A DNA stretch of 64,000 bases from Mycolicibacter algericus DSM 45454 (lineage in GTDB: Bacteria; Actinomycetota; Actinomycetes; Mycobacteriales; Mycobacteriaceae), in the NCBI RefSeq assembly GCF_002086455.1, contig NZ_MVHC01000007.1:1-64000 (forward strand), given 5' to 3'. The first letter of the stretch is position 1. Every line of letters starts with the position of its first letter. The position numbers were made by a program, and so were the translations under genes. Positions 27,304-36,288 of this stretch are shown one piece after another. The notes under the pieces were generated by a model. It ran no database searches. It was not told the origin of the DNA and saw nothing but the letters and a program-made list of their open reading frames with translations.

Positions 27304-29010
27304 ATGCTGACCCGCCTCGTCCGAATCCAACTCGGGATCTTCGCCGTGGTCACCGTGCTGGCCGTCGGCGCGATCTCGATCCTGTACCTGCACCTGCCCA
27401 GCCGGATGGGGATCGGAACCTACAAGGTGACCGCCGATTTCATCGCCGGCGGCGGAATCTACCAGAGCGCCAACGTGACCTACCGCGGCGTGACGGTGGG
27501 CCGGGTGGAAGACGTCCGTCTCACCGACCATGGGATCGACGCCCAGATGCGGCTCAACAGCAGCACCAAGGTCCCGGGCAACGTCACCGCAACCGTCAAG
27601 AGCATGTCTGCGATCGGGGAGCAGTACATCGACCTGGTTCCACCGGAAGGAGCCGCGGCCGCCGGGGCGCTGCACAACGGCGCGCGGATCGGCCAGGACC
27701 GCACCGCGATAGGCCAGGACATCGCTGGGATGCTCGACCAGGCCCAGACACTGGTCAACAGCGTCGCCAACAGCCGCCTTCGCGACCTGCTGCGCAACAC
27801 CTTCGAGGGCTTCAACGGTTCCGGGCAGGAGCTGGCCCGGATGATCGCGTCGTCGCGGCAGCTGATCGATGAAGCCAACACCAATTTCGCGGCGACCGAG
27901 GGCCTGATCGATCAGTTCGAACCGTTCCTGGATGCCCAGATCCGCAGCGGCGACGACATCAAGACGCTGGCCCGATCGTTGGCGGTGGTCACCACCGAGG
28001 TGCGCAATGCCGATCCGCAACTCCGCGAGGTGCTGCAGGTCCTGCCGAGTGTCGCCGACGAGGCGAACACCACCTTCAGCGGGATCCGGGCCTCGTTCCC
28101 GACCTTGGCGGCCAGCATTGCCAACTTCGGCCGGGTCGGGGTGATCTACCGCAACTCGATCGAGCAGGCGCTGGTGGTGTTCCCCGCACTGATGGCGGCG
28201 CTGATGACGGTTGCCGGTGGCGTCCCGATGGAAGAGGGCGTCAAGCTGGACTTCAAGATCGACATGCACGACCCGCCGCCGTGCACGGTGGGGTTCCTGC
28301 CGTTCACCGAGATGCGCACGCCCGCTGATGAGACAGTGCGTGAATTGCCCAAGGAGCTGTACTGCAAAGCGGCCCAGAACGATTCGGTCGCGGTCCGCGG
28401 GGCGCGCAACTACCCGTGCATGGAGTATCCCGGCAAGCGGGCGCCGACCATTCAGCTCTGCCGTGACCCGAAGGGTTTCGTCCCGATCGGCAGCAATGCG
28501 TGGCGGGGTCCGCCGGTGCCGTACGACACGCCGATCACCGACCCGCGGATGATCACGCCGATGAACAAATTCCCGTACATCCCACCGAGTTCGGACTACG
28601 ACCCCGGCCCGCCGGTGGTCGCGCTGCCTCCCGGTGTGCCGGCCGGTCCCGGTCCGGCGCCCAATCCGCCGTACCCGCTGCCCTACCCGCCGAACGAACT
28701 CGGCCCGAATCCGCCGGCACCGTGGCCGTACTACGCCCCGCCGGACCAGAACCTGCCGACCGGCCCCGGCGGCAACGGCGGCCTGCCGCCCTACGGACGG
28801 GACCCCGCGCCGGGACCGGCCCCCGGGCCCGCTCCCGGACCATTGCCGGCCGAGGCGCAGGCCAACGGGGTCGCCTACAGCAGCTATGACCAACGCACCG
28901 GGAAGTTCGTCGACCCGGCGGGCGGCACCGGAGTGTTCGTCTCGGGGGCCGACAAATGGCTGCCGGCCGAGAACTGGGCCGACCTGATGCTCGAGCCGAG
29001 GCAGACGTGA
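27304..29010 (+). CDS. mce4F: Mce4F, MCE subunit with Pro-rich tail
   Basis: This 568-residue protein has an anchor helix (LGIFAVVTVLAVGAISILYL), the MCE domain (FIAGGGIYQSANVTYRGVTVGRVEDV), long helices and, after about residue 430, a low-complexity tail rich in Pro, Gly and Tyr (blocks such as PPYPLPYPPNELGPNPP and a PAPGPAPGP run). M. tuberculosis Mce4F (Rv3494c) is of similar length. The tail may reach out toward the outer membrane. It starts 6 bases after lprN and ends overlapping the next gene (GTGA). Confidence 0.93.
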   Translation: MLTRLVRIQLGIFAVVTVLAVGAISILYLHLPSRMGIGTYKVTADFIAGGGIYQSANVTYRGVTVGRVEDVRLTDHGIDAQMRLNSSTKVPGNVTATVKSMSAIGEQYIDLVPPEGAAAAGALHNGARIGQDRTAIGQDIAGMLDQAQTLVNSVANSRLRDLLRNTFEGFNGSGQELARMIASSRQLIDEANTNFAATEGLIDQFEPFLDAQIRSGDDIKTLARSLAVVTTEVRNADPQLREVLQVLPSVADEANTTFSGIRASFPTLAASIANFGRVGVIYRNSIEQALVVFPALMAALMTVAGGVPMEEGVKLDFKIDMHDPPPCTVGFLPFTEMRTPADETVRELPKELYCKAAQNDSVAVRGARNYPCMEYPGKRAPTIQLCRDPKGFVPIGSNAWRGPPVPYDTPITDPRMITPMNKFPYIPPSSDYDPGPPVVALPPGVPAGPGPAPNPPYPLPYPPNELGPNPPAPWPYYAPPDQNLPTGPGGNGGLPPYGRDPAPGPAPGPAPGPLPAEAQANGVAYSSYDQRTGKFVDPAGGTGVFVSGADKWLPAENWADLMLEPRQT

Positions 29011-29672
29011 CCGGTCCCGAGGAGGCCAGAGCTCGTCGCCGGGCCTCGCGGGCCGCCGGACCGGCCGGTGACGCCGCCGAGGTCGCCACGACCGTCGTTC
29101 CGACCCCGGGTCGGGCCGCCGTGCGGGCGGTCCGCCCGGTCGGCCCACCGCCGCGGCGACAGCCCAACGCGCGTCAGGCCGCTGTCGTTGCGGCAGCGGC
29201 CGCCCTGGTGGCGAGCGTCGTGCTGGGCGGTCTGGTCGGCGTGCTGCTGCTGCAACACCGGCACGCCACCGCGGCCGAGAGTCGTGACCAGCGCTTCGTC
29301 GACACCGCGGTCCAGACCGTGCTGAACATGTACACCTACACGCCCGACACCATCAACGAGCAGGTGGACCGCTTCGTGGCCGGCACCAGCGGACCGCTGC
29401 GCGACACCATGGCCGGCAACGCGGACAACCTCAAGGCGCTGCTGCGAGAGACCAAGCACAGCTCGGAGGCGGTCATCAACGCCGCAGCCCTTGAGGATCG
29501 CGATGAAGTGGCCGGCAACGCCTCGGTCCTGGTCGCGATGCGCGCGACCGCCACGGATGCCGACGGCGTCAACAAGCCGTCGCAGCCCTACGCGCTGCGG
29601 ATCATCGTGCACGAAGACGATGCCGGCAACATGACCGCCTACGACCTCAAATGGCCGGACGGCAGTCGATGA
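29007..29672 (+). CDS. Mce4-associated membrane protein 1
   Basis: This 221-residue protein has a basic, Ala/Arg/Pro-rich cytoplasmic N-terminus (about residues 1-50), one membrane helix (AVVAAAAALVASVVLGGLVGVLLL) and an extracytoplasmic NTF2-like domain. The layout is that of Mas proteins found after mce operons (Rv3493c). The start GTG at 29007 overlaps the mce4F stop, which is why the in-frame upstream ATG was rejected. Mas proteins are thought to stabilise Mce complexes. Confidence 0.9.
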   Translation: MTGPEEARARRRASRAAGPAGDAAEVATTVVPTPGRAAVRAVRPVGPPPRRQPNARQAAVVAAAAALVASVVLGGLVGVLLLQHRHATAAESRDQRFVDTAVQTVLNMYTYTPDTINEQVDRFVAGTSGPLRDTMAGNADNLKALLRETKHSSEAVINAAALEDRDEVAGNASVLVAMRATATDADGVNKPSQPYALRIIVHEDDAGNMTAYDLKWPDGSR

Positions 29673-30160
29673 ACCGGCGATGGTCGGCCCTGGTGGCTCT
29701 GCTGGTGGTCCTGCTCGGAGTGTTCGTCGGTCTGGGCGCCACCGCCGGCTCGCTGTACTGGAGCCGGGTCGCGACGCGGGGGCAGGAGTTGGCCCGCACC
29801 GAGTTGGCCAAGCTGACCGCCGACGAGATCCCCAAGGTGCTCGGCTACGACTACACCACCGTGGAACGCAGCCTGACCGAAACCTATCCGATGTTCACCG
29901 ACGACTACCGGCGTGAGTTCGAGGCCCGGGCCGTCAACGAGATCATCCCGCAGGCCCGGGAGAAGCAGCTGGTGAACCAGGTTGACGTCGTCGGCGTGGG
30001 ACCGCTGGACGCGAAGCGGACCACCGGTTCGGTGCTGGTGTTCGTCAACCGCACCGTCACGGGCAAGTCCAAGGAGAAGTTCTACGAGGGCAGTCGGCTG
30101 CGGGTCGACTTCCGCAAGGTCGACAGCAAGTGGCTGATCAGCAACATCGCGCCGATCTAG
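29669..30160 (+). CDS. Mce4-associated membrane protein 2
   Basis: This 163-residue protein has one membrane helix near the N-terminus (RWSALVALLVVLLGVFVGLG) and a small alpha/beta extracytoplasmic domain, as in Rv3492c. The ATG at 29669 overlaps the previous stop (ATGA). It ends the tightly overlapping mce4 run, so it is presumably made in step with the transporter. Confidence 0.9.
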   Translation: MNRRWSALVALLVVLLGVFVGLGATAGSLYWSRVATRGQELARTELAKLTADEIPKVLGYDYTTVERSLTETYPMFTDDYRREFEARAVNEIIPQAREKQLVNQVDVVGVGPLDAKRTTGSVLVFVNRTVTGKSKEKFYEGSRLRVDFRKVDSKWLISNIAPI

Positions 30161-30176
30161 CTGAGAGGATTGCGCC

Positions 30177-30716
30177 ATGAGGAAGCTCATTCGCGGTCTG
30201 GCCGCGTTCGGCATCGCGGTGGCGGCGAGCGCCGGGCTGGCCGTCGAGGCCGCCGCGGACGACGATGCCTTGCCGGAAGGCACCCTGGAGGGCATCTACA
30301 CCTACAACGGCGCCGGCACCACGGCGACGTGGAAGATTTACCCGCTGTGCGTGCCCACCGTGGGCGACGGCCGGGTGCCGCTGAATCTGGCGATCGGTTG
30401 CCGGCTGCAGGTCGAAAGCAACGGCCCGCCGGGGCAGGCCGGCTCCTACCGGCTGTCCAACGGCCTGTGGTCCTACCACACGCCGCTGCTGGCCGGTACC
30501 CGATGCCCGGACGGCAGCACCGCCGGCAGCGAAGAGATGTACCAGTTCGACACGTCGCTGCGCGGCACCTACACCCAGTCACACAATGCGGTCTGCGGCT
30601 GGCAGCCCGGGCTCGAAAAGCACCCGTTCACCCTGACGTTCGTGTCGCCGCTGCCCAACCCGGTGGTCCGCTACCCGCTGACCTGTCAGGACAACCCGAT
30701 TCACCTGTGCAGCTGA
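30177..30716 (+). CDS. Secreted protein, Rv3491-like
   Basis: This 179-residue protein has a signal peptide (MRKLIRGLAAFGIAVAASAG, cleavage around AAA-DDD near residue 28). The mature domain has six Cys residues, probably paired, with W/Y-rich strands (LSNGLWSYHTPLL). It corresponds in position to Rv3491, between the mce4 operon and otsA. The function is unknown. It starts 16 bases after the Mas gene and is likely to be the last gene of the mce4 transcript. It converges on otsA with a one-base gap. Confidence 0.85.
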   Translation: MRKLIRGLAAFGIAVAASAGLAVEAAADDDALPEGTLEGIYTYNGAGTTATWKIYPLCVPTVGDGRVPLNLAIGCRLQVESNGPPGQAGSYRLSNGLWSYHTPLLAGTRCPDGSTAGSEEMYQFDTSLRGTYTQSHNAVCGWQPGLEKHPFTLTFVSPLPNPVVRYPLTCQDNPIHLCS

Positions 30717-30717
30717 G

Positions 30718-32148
30718 CTAGTCGGCCGTTTCGGCGAGCGAGTCCAGGAAGGATCGGGCCCAGCGGTCGACGTCGTGGGTCAGCACCTGGCGGCGCAGCG
30801 CACGCATACGCCGGCGGCCGTCTTCGGGGTTCTGGTTGATCGCCGCCTCGATGGCATCCTTGACGCCCTCCAGGTCGTGCGGGTTGACCAAGTAGGATTG
30901 CTTCAATTCTGCTGCCGCACCAGTGAATTCACTCAAGACGAGGGCGCCGCCCAGGTCGCTGCGGCAAGCCACGTACTCCTTGGCGACCAGATTCATCCCG
31001 TCGCGCAGCGGGGTTACCAGCATGACGTCACTGGCCACGAAGAACGCGATCAACTCGTCGCGGGGGACCGGGCGGTGCAGGTAGTGCACCACCGGGTGAC
31101 CGACCTCGCTGTACTCGCCGTTGATGTGACCGACCTGGCGTTCGATGTCCTCGCGCAGGATCTGGTAACTCTCCACCCTTTCCCGGCTGGGTGTCGCCAG
31201 CTGCACCAGCACGGTGTCGTCGCGCTTGGCGCGGCCCTCGGCGAGCAGCTCGTTGAACGCCTTGAGCCGGACGTCGATCCCCTTGGTGTAGTCCAGCCGG
31301 TCCACGCCGAGCAGGATCTTGCGCGGATGACCCAATTCGGCCCGGATCTCCTTGGCGCGCCGCCGGATTCCCCGCTCACGCGCCTTGTGGTCGAGCTCGC
31401 CGGAGTCGATCGAGATCGGAAAGGCGCCAACACGCACGGTTCGGTCAGGCAGACTCACCTCGCCGAACCTGCCGCGAACCCCCACCGCGCCGCGCGAGGT
31501 GGCCGCGCCGGTCAGGTTGCGGGACAGGAACAGGAAGTTCTGCGCGCCGCCGGGCAGGTGGAAACCGACGAGGTCGGCGCCGAGTAGGCCGTCGACGATC
31601 TCTCTGCGCCACGGCAGCTGCATGAACAGCTCCACCGGTGGGAACGGGATGTGCAGGAAGAATCCGATGGTCAGGTCCGGACGCAGACTTCGCAGCATCT
31701 TGGGCACCAGCTGCAACTGATAGTCCTGGACCCACACCGTCGCGCCCGGTCCGGCGGCCTCCGACGTGGCCTCGGCGAACCGGCGGTTGACGTCGACGTA
31801 GCGCTCCCACCACTGCCGGTGGTAGATCGGCTTGACGATCACGTCGTGGTACAAGGGCCACAGTGTCGCGTTGGAGAATCCCTCGTAGTAGTCGGCGATA
31901 TCGGTGGCGCTCAGTGCTACCGGATGCAGTCGCAGGTCCTCGATATCGATCGGCTCCGCGGGCCCGTCCGGAGTGCCGGGCCAACCCACCCAGGCGCCGT
32001 GGCGCTTGCGCAACAGCGGCTCGAGCGCGGTGACCAACCCGCCGGGGCTGCGCTTGTACGCCGTCGTGCCGTCGGGCAGTACGTCGATGTCGATCGGCAG
32101 CCGGTTGGCCACCACCACGAAGTCGGCCTGGCCCCCCGACCCCGGCAC
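30718..32148 (-). CDS. otsA: Trehalose-6-phosphate synthase OtsA
   Basis: This 476-residue GT20 glycosyltransferase is the Rv3490 orthologue. It starts [19 protein letters not shown] after a short leader and carries [25 protein letters not shown] and the C-terminal [18 protein letters not shown], which binds the nucleotide-sugar phosphates. It transfers glucose from UDP- or ADP-glucose to glucose-6-phosphate, the first step to trehalose, which mycobacteria use as a protectant and as the carrier for mycolic acids. The GTG at 32146-32148 lies two bases past the stop of the small upstream gene, so the pair is probably an operon. Confidence 0.92.
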   Translation of the reverse strand: MPGSGGQADFVVVANRLPIDIDVLPDGTTAYKRSPGGLVTALEPLLRKRHGAWVGWPGTPDGPAEPIDIEDLRLHPVALSATDIADYYEGFSNATLWPLYHDVIVKPIYHRQWWERYVDVNRRFAEATSEAAGPGATVWVQDYQLQLVPKMLRSLRPDLTIGFFLHIPFPPVELFMQLPWRREIVDGLLGADLVGFHLPGGAQNFLFLSRNLTGAATSRGAVGVRGRFGEVSLPDRTVRVGAFPISIDSGELDHKARERGIRRRAKEIRAELGHPRKILLGVDRLDYTKGIDVRLKAFNELLAEGRAKRDDTVLVQLATPSRERVESYQILREDIERQVGHINGEYSEVGHPVVHYLHRPVPRDELIAFFVASDVMLVTPLRDGMNLVAKEYVACRSDLGGALVLSEFTGAAAELKQSYLVNPHDLEGVKDAIEAAINQNPEDGRRRMRALRRQVLTHDVDRWARSFLDSLAETAD

Positions 32149-32150
32149 CG

Positions 32151-32324
32151 CTAGGCCCCGGGCTTCTCGGTATTCGCCGGACCGATCCCCAGCATGGACA
32201 GGAAGACCCGGCACTCGTCGGCGTCCTCAGCGTAGGCGGCTACGACTCGCCGCGCTTGGCGTGCGGTGCTGTCGGCCAGCGGTTCCACGTCGTCGATCTC
32301 GGCGGGTTCGGATTTAGCAGGCAT
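32151..32324 (-). CDS. Small protein upstream of otsA (Rv3489-like)
   Basis: This 57-residue protein, [20 protein letters not shown], then [27 protein letters not shown], has an acidic N-terminus and one amphipathic helix. The same small gene sits next to otsA in M. tuberculosis (Rv3489). Its function is unknown. Its stop is two bases from the otsA start, which suggests co-expression and perhaps regulation of OtsA, but this is inferred from position only. Confidence 0.75.
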   Translation of the reverse strand: MPAKSEPAEIDDVEPLADSTARQARRVVAAYAEDADECRVFLSMLGIGPANTEKPGA

Positions 32325-32388
32325 GCCGTCGACTCTAGCGAAGTGCGCCGTAACCTGTGAGGCGGACGACAACGAGGGCGGAGGTCCA

Positions 32389-33309
32389 GTGGCGACATCG
32401 GAGACCACATCAGAGCAGGTCGGCGATCTCGTCGACTACGAAATCCTCGACGACGGCCGCATCGCCCGGATCTGGCTGAACCGTCCGGAGACCCACAACG
32501 CGCAGAACCGCACCCTGCTGGTGCAGCTCGACGAAGCGTTCGCCCGGGCCGAGGCCGACGACGCCGTGCGGGTGGTGATACTGGCGGCGCGCGGTGAGAA
32601 TTTCTCCGCCGGCCACGACCTGGGCTCGGAGGCGGCGGTGGCCGAGCGCCGGGCCGGGCCGGGCCAGCACCCGAGTTTCCGGAGCCACGGCGGCACCCGG
32701 GAACCGGTCGTCGAGAAAACCTACCTGCAGGAGTGGCACTACTACTTCTCGAACACCTGCCGTTGGCGGGAGCTGCGCAAGATCACCATCGCGCAGGTGC
32801 AGGGCAACGCCATCTCCGCCGGGTTGATGTTGATCTGGGCGTGCGATCTGATCGTCGCCGCCGACAACGCCCGGTTCTCCGACGTGGTGGGGGTGCGTCT
32901 GGGCATGCCGGGCGTCGAGTACTACGCCCACCCGTGGGAGTTCGGCCCGCGCAAGGCCAAGGAACTGCTGCTGACCGGGGACTCGCTGGATGCCGACGAG
33001 GCCTACCGGCTGGGAATGGTCTCCAAGGTGTTCGGTGTCGAGGAACTGGCGGACAAGACACTGGAGTTCGCCCGCCGCATCGCGCAGCTTCCGACCATGG
33101 CCGCGCTGTTGATCAAGGACTCGGTCAACGCCGCCGCCGACGCCATGGGCTTTTCCGAGGCGCTGCGCCACGGGTTCCATATCCATCAACTCGGCCACGC
33201 GCACTGGTCGGCGCATAACGACAACAAGTTTCCGGTCGCGCTGCCGCCGGAGGTACCCGACTGGCGCACCGCCAAGGCCACTGACGTGGCCCGTCGCGAC
33301 CAGCCGTAG
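32389..33309 (+). CDS. Enoyl-CoA hydratase/isomerase family protein
   Basis: This 306-residue crotonase-fold protein has ARIWLNRPETHNAQNRTLL at the N-terminus, ENFSAGHDLGSEAA as the oxyanion region and GNAISAGLMLIWACDLIVAAD. It is longer than EchA19 because of an inserted segment (about residues 85-115, with Arg and Gly). Crotonases of this longer type take varied acyl-CoA substrates. The GTG at 32389 follows GGAGG. It starts the block ending at 35981, but no KstR site was found ahead of it. Confidence 0.85.
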   Translation: MATSETTSEQVGDLVDYEILDDGRIARIWLNRPETHNAQNRTLLVQLDEAFARAEADDAVRVVILAARGENFSAGHDLGSEAAVAERRAGPGQHPSFRSHGGTREPVVEKTYLQEWHYYFSNTCRWRELRKITIAQVQGNAISAGLMLIWACDLIVAADNARFSDVVGVRLGMPGVEYYAHPWEFGPRKAKELLLTGDSLDADEAYRLGMVSKVFGVEELADKTLEFARRIAQLPTMAALLIKDSVNAAADAMGFSEALRHGFHIHQLGHAHWSAHNDNKFPVALPPEVPDWRTAKATDVARRDQP

Positions 33310-33339
33310 CCACAGCTCCGGCCAGCATGGTTCCATGGG

Positions 33340-33353
33340 TAGAACATGTTCCA
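33340..33353. promoter_or_regulatory. KstR operator ahead of two SDR genes
   Basis: TAGAACATGTTCCA matches TnnAACnnGTTnnA fully. It is 22 bases before the GTG start of the SDR at 33375, a distance suited to promoter blocking. It predicts that this SDR pair belongs to the cholesterol regulon. Confidence 0.8.
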
Positions 33354-33374
33354 GTTTTGGTGTGAGGGGTCGGT

Positions 33375-34202
33375 GTGACACTTTCGTCGCGGATTTCGTT
33401 CGACGGCCGCAGTTACCTGATCACCGGTGGCGGTAGCGGTATCGGTAAGGCGGTGGCGGCCGCGCTGTCCGCCGCCGGGGCCGATGTGCTGATCGTCGGC
33501 CGTAATGCCGAGCGGCTGGCCGCGGTGGCCGACGAGATCGGGGTACGCCACCAGGCGACCGACGTCACCGACGAGGACAGCGTGATCGCAGCCGTCGACG
33601 CCGCCGTGAGCGGAAGCGGTCGGCTGCACGGGGTGGTGCACTGCGCCGGCGGTTCGGAGACCATCGGTCCGATCACCCAGATCGACTCGGAGGCGTGGCG
33701 GCGCACTGTTGACCTCAACATCAACGGCGCCATGTACGTGCTCAAACACGCCGGGCGGGCGCTGGTGCGTGGCGGCGGCGGCTCCTTCGTCGGGATCTCC
33801 TCGATCGCGGCCAGCAACACCCACCGCTGGTTCGGCGCCTACGGTCCCACCAAGTCGGCGCTGGACCATTTGATGCAGCTGGCCGCCGACGAACTGGGTG
33901 CCTCGTGGGTGCGGGTCAACAGCATCCGCCCCGGCCTGACCCGCACCGACCTGGTGTCGGTGGTCCTCGATACCCCGGCACTGGCCGAGGACTACCGGGT
34001 CAGCACCCCGCTGCCGCGGGTCGGTGAGGTAGAAGATGTCGCCGACTTGGCGCTGTTCCTGCTCAGCGACGCTGCCGGCTACATCACCGGCCAGGTCATC
34101 AACGTCGACGGCGGGCAGATGCTGCGCCGCGGCCCGGACTTCACGGCGATGCTGGAGCCGGCGTTCGGCGCCGACGGCCTGCGCGGCGTGGTCGGCGAAT
34201 AG
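33375..34202 (+). CDS. Short-chain dehydrogenase under KstR-type control
   Basis: This 275-residue classical SDR has the glycine-rich loop LITGGGSGIGKAVA, HCAGG in place of NNAG, and catalytic residues in SSIAASNTHRWFGAYGPTKSAL. The substrate is not known from sequence; the KstR site 22 bases upstream suggests a steroid alcohol or a hydroxyacyl-CoA. The GTG at 33375 has GAGG upstream. It is followed at once by a second SDR (two bases between stop and start), so the two are co-transcribed. Confidence 0.87.
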   Translation: MTLSSRISFDGRSYLITGGGSGIGKAVAAALSAAGADVLIVGRNAERLAAVADEIGVRHQATDVTDEDSVIAAVDAAVSGSGRLHGVVHCAGGSETIGPITQIDSEAWRRTVDLNINGAMYVLKHAGRALVRGGGGSFVGISSIAASNTHRWFGAYGPTKSALDHLMQLAADELGASWVRVNSIRPGLTRTDLVSVVLDTPALAEDYRVSTPLPRVGEVEDVADLALFLLSDAAGYITGQVINVDGGQMLRRGPDFTAMLEPAFGADGLRGVVGE

Positions 34203-34204
34203 CC

Positions 34205-35065
34205 GTGGGCGTCTACGCGGTCACCGGCTCGGCATCCGGTATGGGGCAGCAGGCCGCGGAGAAGCTGCGCGCGGCCGGGCACACCGTGATCGGCGTCGAC
34301 CTGCGCGATGCCGAGGTCATCGCTGACCTGTCCGGCCCCGAGGGACGAGCAGCGGCGGGGGAGCAAGTGCTCGCGTTGTGCGGGGGTCGCTTGGACGGTG
34401 CGGTGCTGGCCGCCGGCGTCGGGCCCACCCCGGGCGCGACGCGGCTGATCCTGCAGGTCAACTATTTCGGGGTCGTCGAGCTACTGGAGGCATGGCGCCC
34501 GGCGCTGGCCGCATCCGGCGCCGCCAAAGTGGTGGTCGTCGCCAGCAATTCGACGACCACGGTGCCGGTGGTGCCGCGATCGGCGGTGCGGGCACTGTTG
34601 GCCGGGAAAGCGGCCAAGGCGCTGCGCCGGCTGCGACTGCTCGGGCCGGGCGCGCCGTCGTTCGCCTACGCGGCCTCCAAGATCGCGGTGTCGCACTGGG
34701 TGCGCCGACGGGCCGTCGAGCCGCCGTGGGCGGGGGCGGGGATTCGGCTCAACGCCCTGGCGCCGGGGGCGATCATGACGCCGCTGCTGGAGAAGCAGCT
34801 CGCCTCCCCCAGGCAGGAGACCGCGGTCCGCAGCTTTCCGGTACCGGTCGGCGGCTTCGGCGATCCCGGCCAGCTGGCCGACTGGATGCTGTTCATGCTC
34901 TCCGATGCCGCCGAATTCCTCTGCGGCAGCGTGATCTTTGTCGACGGCGGTTCGGACGCCTACTTCCGCGCTGACGACTGGCCGCGCAGCGTCGGATTGT
35001 CGCGGCTACCGCGCTACCTGGTGCGGTTCAGGGCGTTCCGCGGTGCGGCTCCCCCGGCGCATTGA
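34205..35065 (+). CDS. Short-chain dehydrogenase, 3-alpha-HSD-like subgroup
   Basis: This 286-residue SDR has a short loop VTGSASGMGQQAAEKLRAAGHTVIGVDLRDAEVIADLS. The pattern, with the glycine loop followed quickly by VDLRDAEVIADL, is that of the 3-alpha-hydroxysteroid dehydrogenase/carbonyl reductase (DhaA-like) subgroup, which lacks one strand. The catalytic YAASKIAV is present. A steroid-linked role is likely from its company (KstR site and partner SDR). The GTG starts two bases after the previous stop. Confidence 0.85.
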   Translation: MGVYAVTGSASGMGQQAAEKLRAAGHTVIGVDLRDAEVIADLSGPEGRAAAGEQVLALCGGRLDGAVLAAGVGPTPGATRLILQVNYFGVVELLEAWRPALAASGAAKVVVVASNSTTTVPVVPRSAVRALLAGKAAKALRRLRLLGPGAPSFAYAASKIAVSHWVRRRAVEPPWAGAGIRLNALAPGAIMTPLLEKQLASPRQETAVRSFPVPVGGFGDPGQLADWMLFMLSDAAEFLCGSVIFVDGGSDAYFRADDWPRSVGLSRLPRYLVRFRAFRGAAPPAH

Positions 35066-35120
35066 CCGGCGCCGTTCGCGTTAGCGTGTCAGAAGACTTC
35101 GAGAGATCTTGAGGAGAGAA

Positions 35121-35981
35121 ATGCCGGCAGAGCTGAGCCACGACGAGACCCTGCGCGAGGTCACCATCGAGCAGGGGGTGCTGCGCTACCACGAGGCCGG
35201 TGACGGCCCGACATTGCTGCTGCTGCACGGCTCCGGACCGGGCGTCACCGGGTGGCGCAACTACCGCGGGGTGCTGCCGGCTTTCGCCGAGCACTTCCGC
35301 TGCCTCGTGCTGGAATTCCCCGGGTTCGGGGTCAGCGACGACTTCGGCGGGCACCCGATGGTGTCGGCCTTCGGCGCGGTCGGGCAGTTCGCCGACGCGC
35401 TGGGCCTGGACCAGTTCAGCATCGTCGGCAACTCGATGGGTGGCGGCGTCGGCATCAACTACGCCATCAACAGCCCGGAGAAGGTGCGCAAGCTGGTGAC
35501 CATCGGCGGCATCGGCACCAACCTTCTCACCCCCGGGCCGGCCGAGGGCATCCGGCTGCTGCAGGAATTCACCGACAACCCCAGCCGGGAGAGCCTGATC
35601 CGGTGGCTGGAGTCGATGGTCTACGACCCGAAGGTGATCACCGAGCAGCTCATTGAGGAGCGCTGGGCCCTGGCGACCGACGCCGAGACGTTGGCGAGTG
35701 CGCGGCGGATGTACGGCAAGGAAGCCTTCACCAACATGGTGAAGATGATGCAGGCGTCCAAGGGCCCGCTGCCGTGGTCGATGATGCACCGGGTCAAGGC
35801 ACCGACCCTGGTCACCTGGGGCCGCGACGACCGGGTCAGCCCGCTGGACATGGCGCTGATCCCGATGCGCACCATCCCCAACGCGGAGTTCCACGTATTC
35901 CCCAACTGCGGGCACTGGACGATGATCGAGGCCAAAGACGCCTTCGAGTCGGTGGTGCTGGACTTCTTGCGGCGCGATTGA
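35121..35981 (+). CDS. Alpha/beta hydrolase, HsaD-like (meta-cleavage-product hydrolase family)
   Basis: This 286-residue alpha/beta hydrolase has the nucleophile elbow GNSMGGG, the acid in TWGRDDRVSPLD and the His in NCGHWTMIEAKD. The GRDDRV/GHW ending and the oxyanion HGSGPG are those of C-C bond hydrolases such as HsaD and BphD, which cut meta-cleavage products of aromatic or steroid rings. HsaD itself lies elsewhere in known genomes, so this is more likely a paralogue. The ATG follows GAGGAGA. It trails the SDR pair by 55 bases and may share their promoter. Confidence 0.85.
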   Translation: MPAELSHDETLREVTIEQGVLRYHEAGDGPTLLLLHGSGPGVTGWRNYRGVLPAFAEHFRCLVLEFPGFGVSDDFGGHPMVSAFGAVGQFADALGLDQFSIVGNSMGGGVGINYAINSPEKVRKLVTIGGIGTNLLTPGPAEGIRLLQEFTDNPSRESLIRWLESMVYDPKVITEQLIEERWALATDAETLASARRMYGKEAFTNMVKMMQASKGPLPWSMMHRVKAPTLVTWGRDDRVSPLDMALIPMRTIPNAEFHVFPNCGHWTMIEAKDAFESVVLDFLRRD

Positions 35982-36085
35982 TTCCACGCCCGGCAGCGCC
36001 GGCTTTGGCCGTCCTCCGCCCAAGTCGGCGGGAGCGGGCGGCACCACCCGTCGTACAATCGCCATGGCTCATCGAGCCGGCCCCG

Positions 36086-36161
36086 GCCGCGTTAGCTCAG
36101 TTGGTAGAGCGTCGCTCTTGTAAAGCGGATGTCGAGAGTTCGAGTCTCTCACGCGGCTCCA
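36086..36161 (+). tRNA. tRNA-Thr (UGU)
   Basis: A 7-bp acceptor stem (36086-36092 with 36151-36157), D-arm, anticodon stem with loop CUUGUAA and anticodon UGU at 36119-36121, T-arm GAGAG-UUCGAGU-CUCUC and an encoded CCA at 36159-36161 all fold as a standard tRNA. The discriminator base is U. It lies at the junction between the steroid block and the phoPR block. Confidence 0.93.
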
Positions 36162-36188
36162 TTACCTCTCGGTACCGGCGGATAGCGT

Positions 36189-36202
36189 CTGTCATATGAC
36201 AG
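36189..36202. repeat. 14-bp perfect palindrome
   Basis: CTGTCATATGACAG is its own reverse complement. It lies between the tRNA-Thr and the decapeptide-repeat gene. It resembles a dimeric repressor operator and its central ATG opens a 30-codon frame (36196-36288). No known regulator could be assigned. Confidence 0.6.
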
Positions 36203-36288
36203 TGACCTGTCTCGGCTGCAGACTCAGTCGCCCGCTGGGAGCGCACCGGGGGTCGCGCGACGCCATCGTAGACGGTGCCAGAGCCTAA
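36196..36288 (+). CDS. Possible 30-residue small protein
   Basis: This open frame begins at the ATG inside the palindrome and encodes a basic peptide starting MTVTCLGCRLSR, with a Cys-x2-Cys pair, and ending at TAA. There is no ribosome site, so it would need leaderless translation. It overlaps the convergent gene by four bases. It may be chance; it is listed because it fills otherwise empty sequence after the tRNA. Confidence 0.2.
   Translation: MTVTCLGCRLSRPLGAHRGSRDAIVDGARA

Noticed and set aside
26920..29148. 742-codon minus-strand frame across mce4F
   Set aside because: It is the antisense of mce4E/mce4F with Arg/His/Gly-rich composition and no recognisable domain. It results from the high-GC codon bias.
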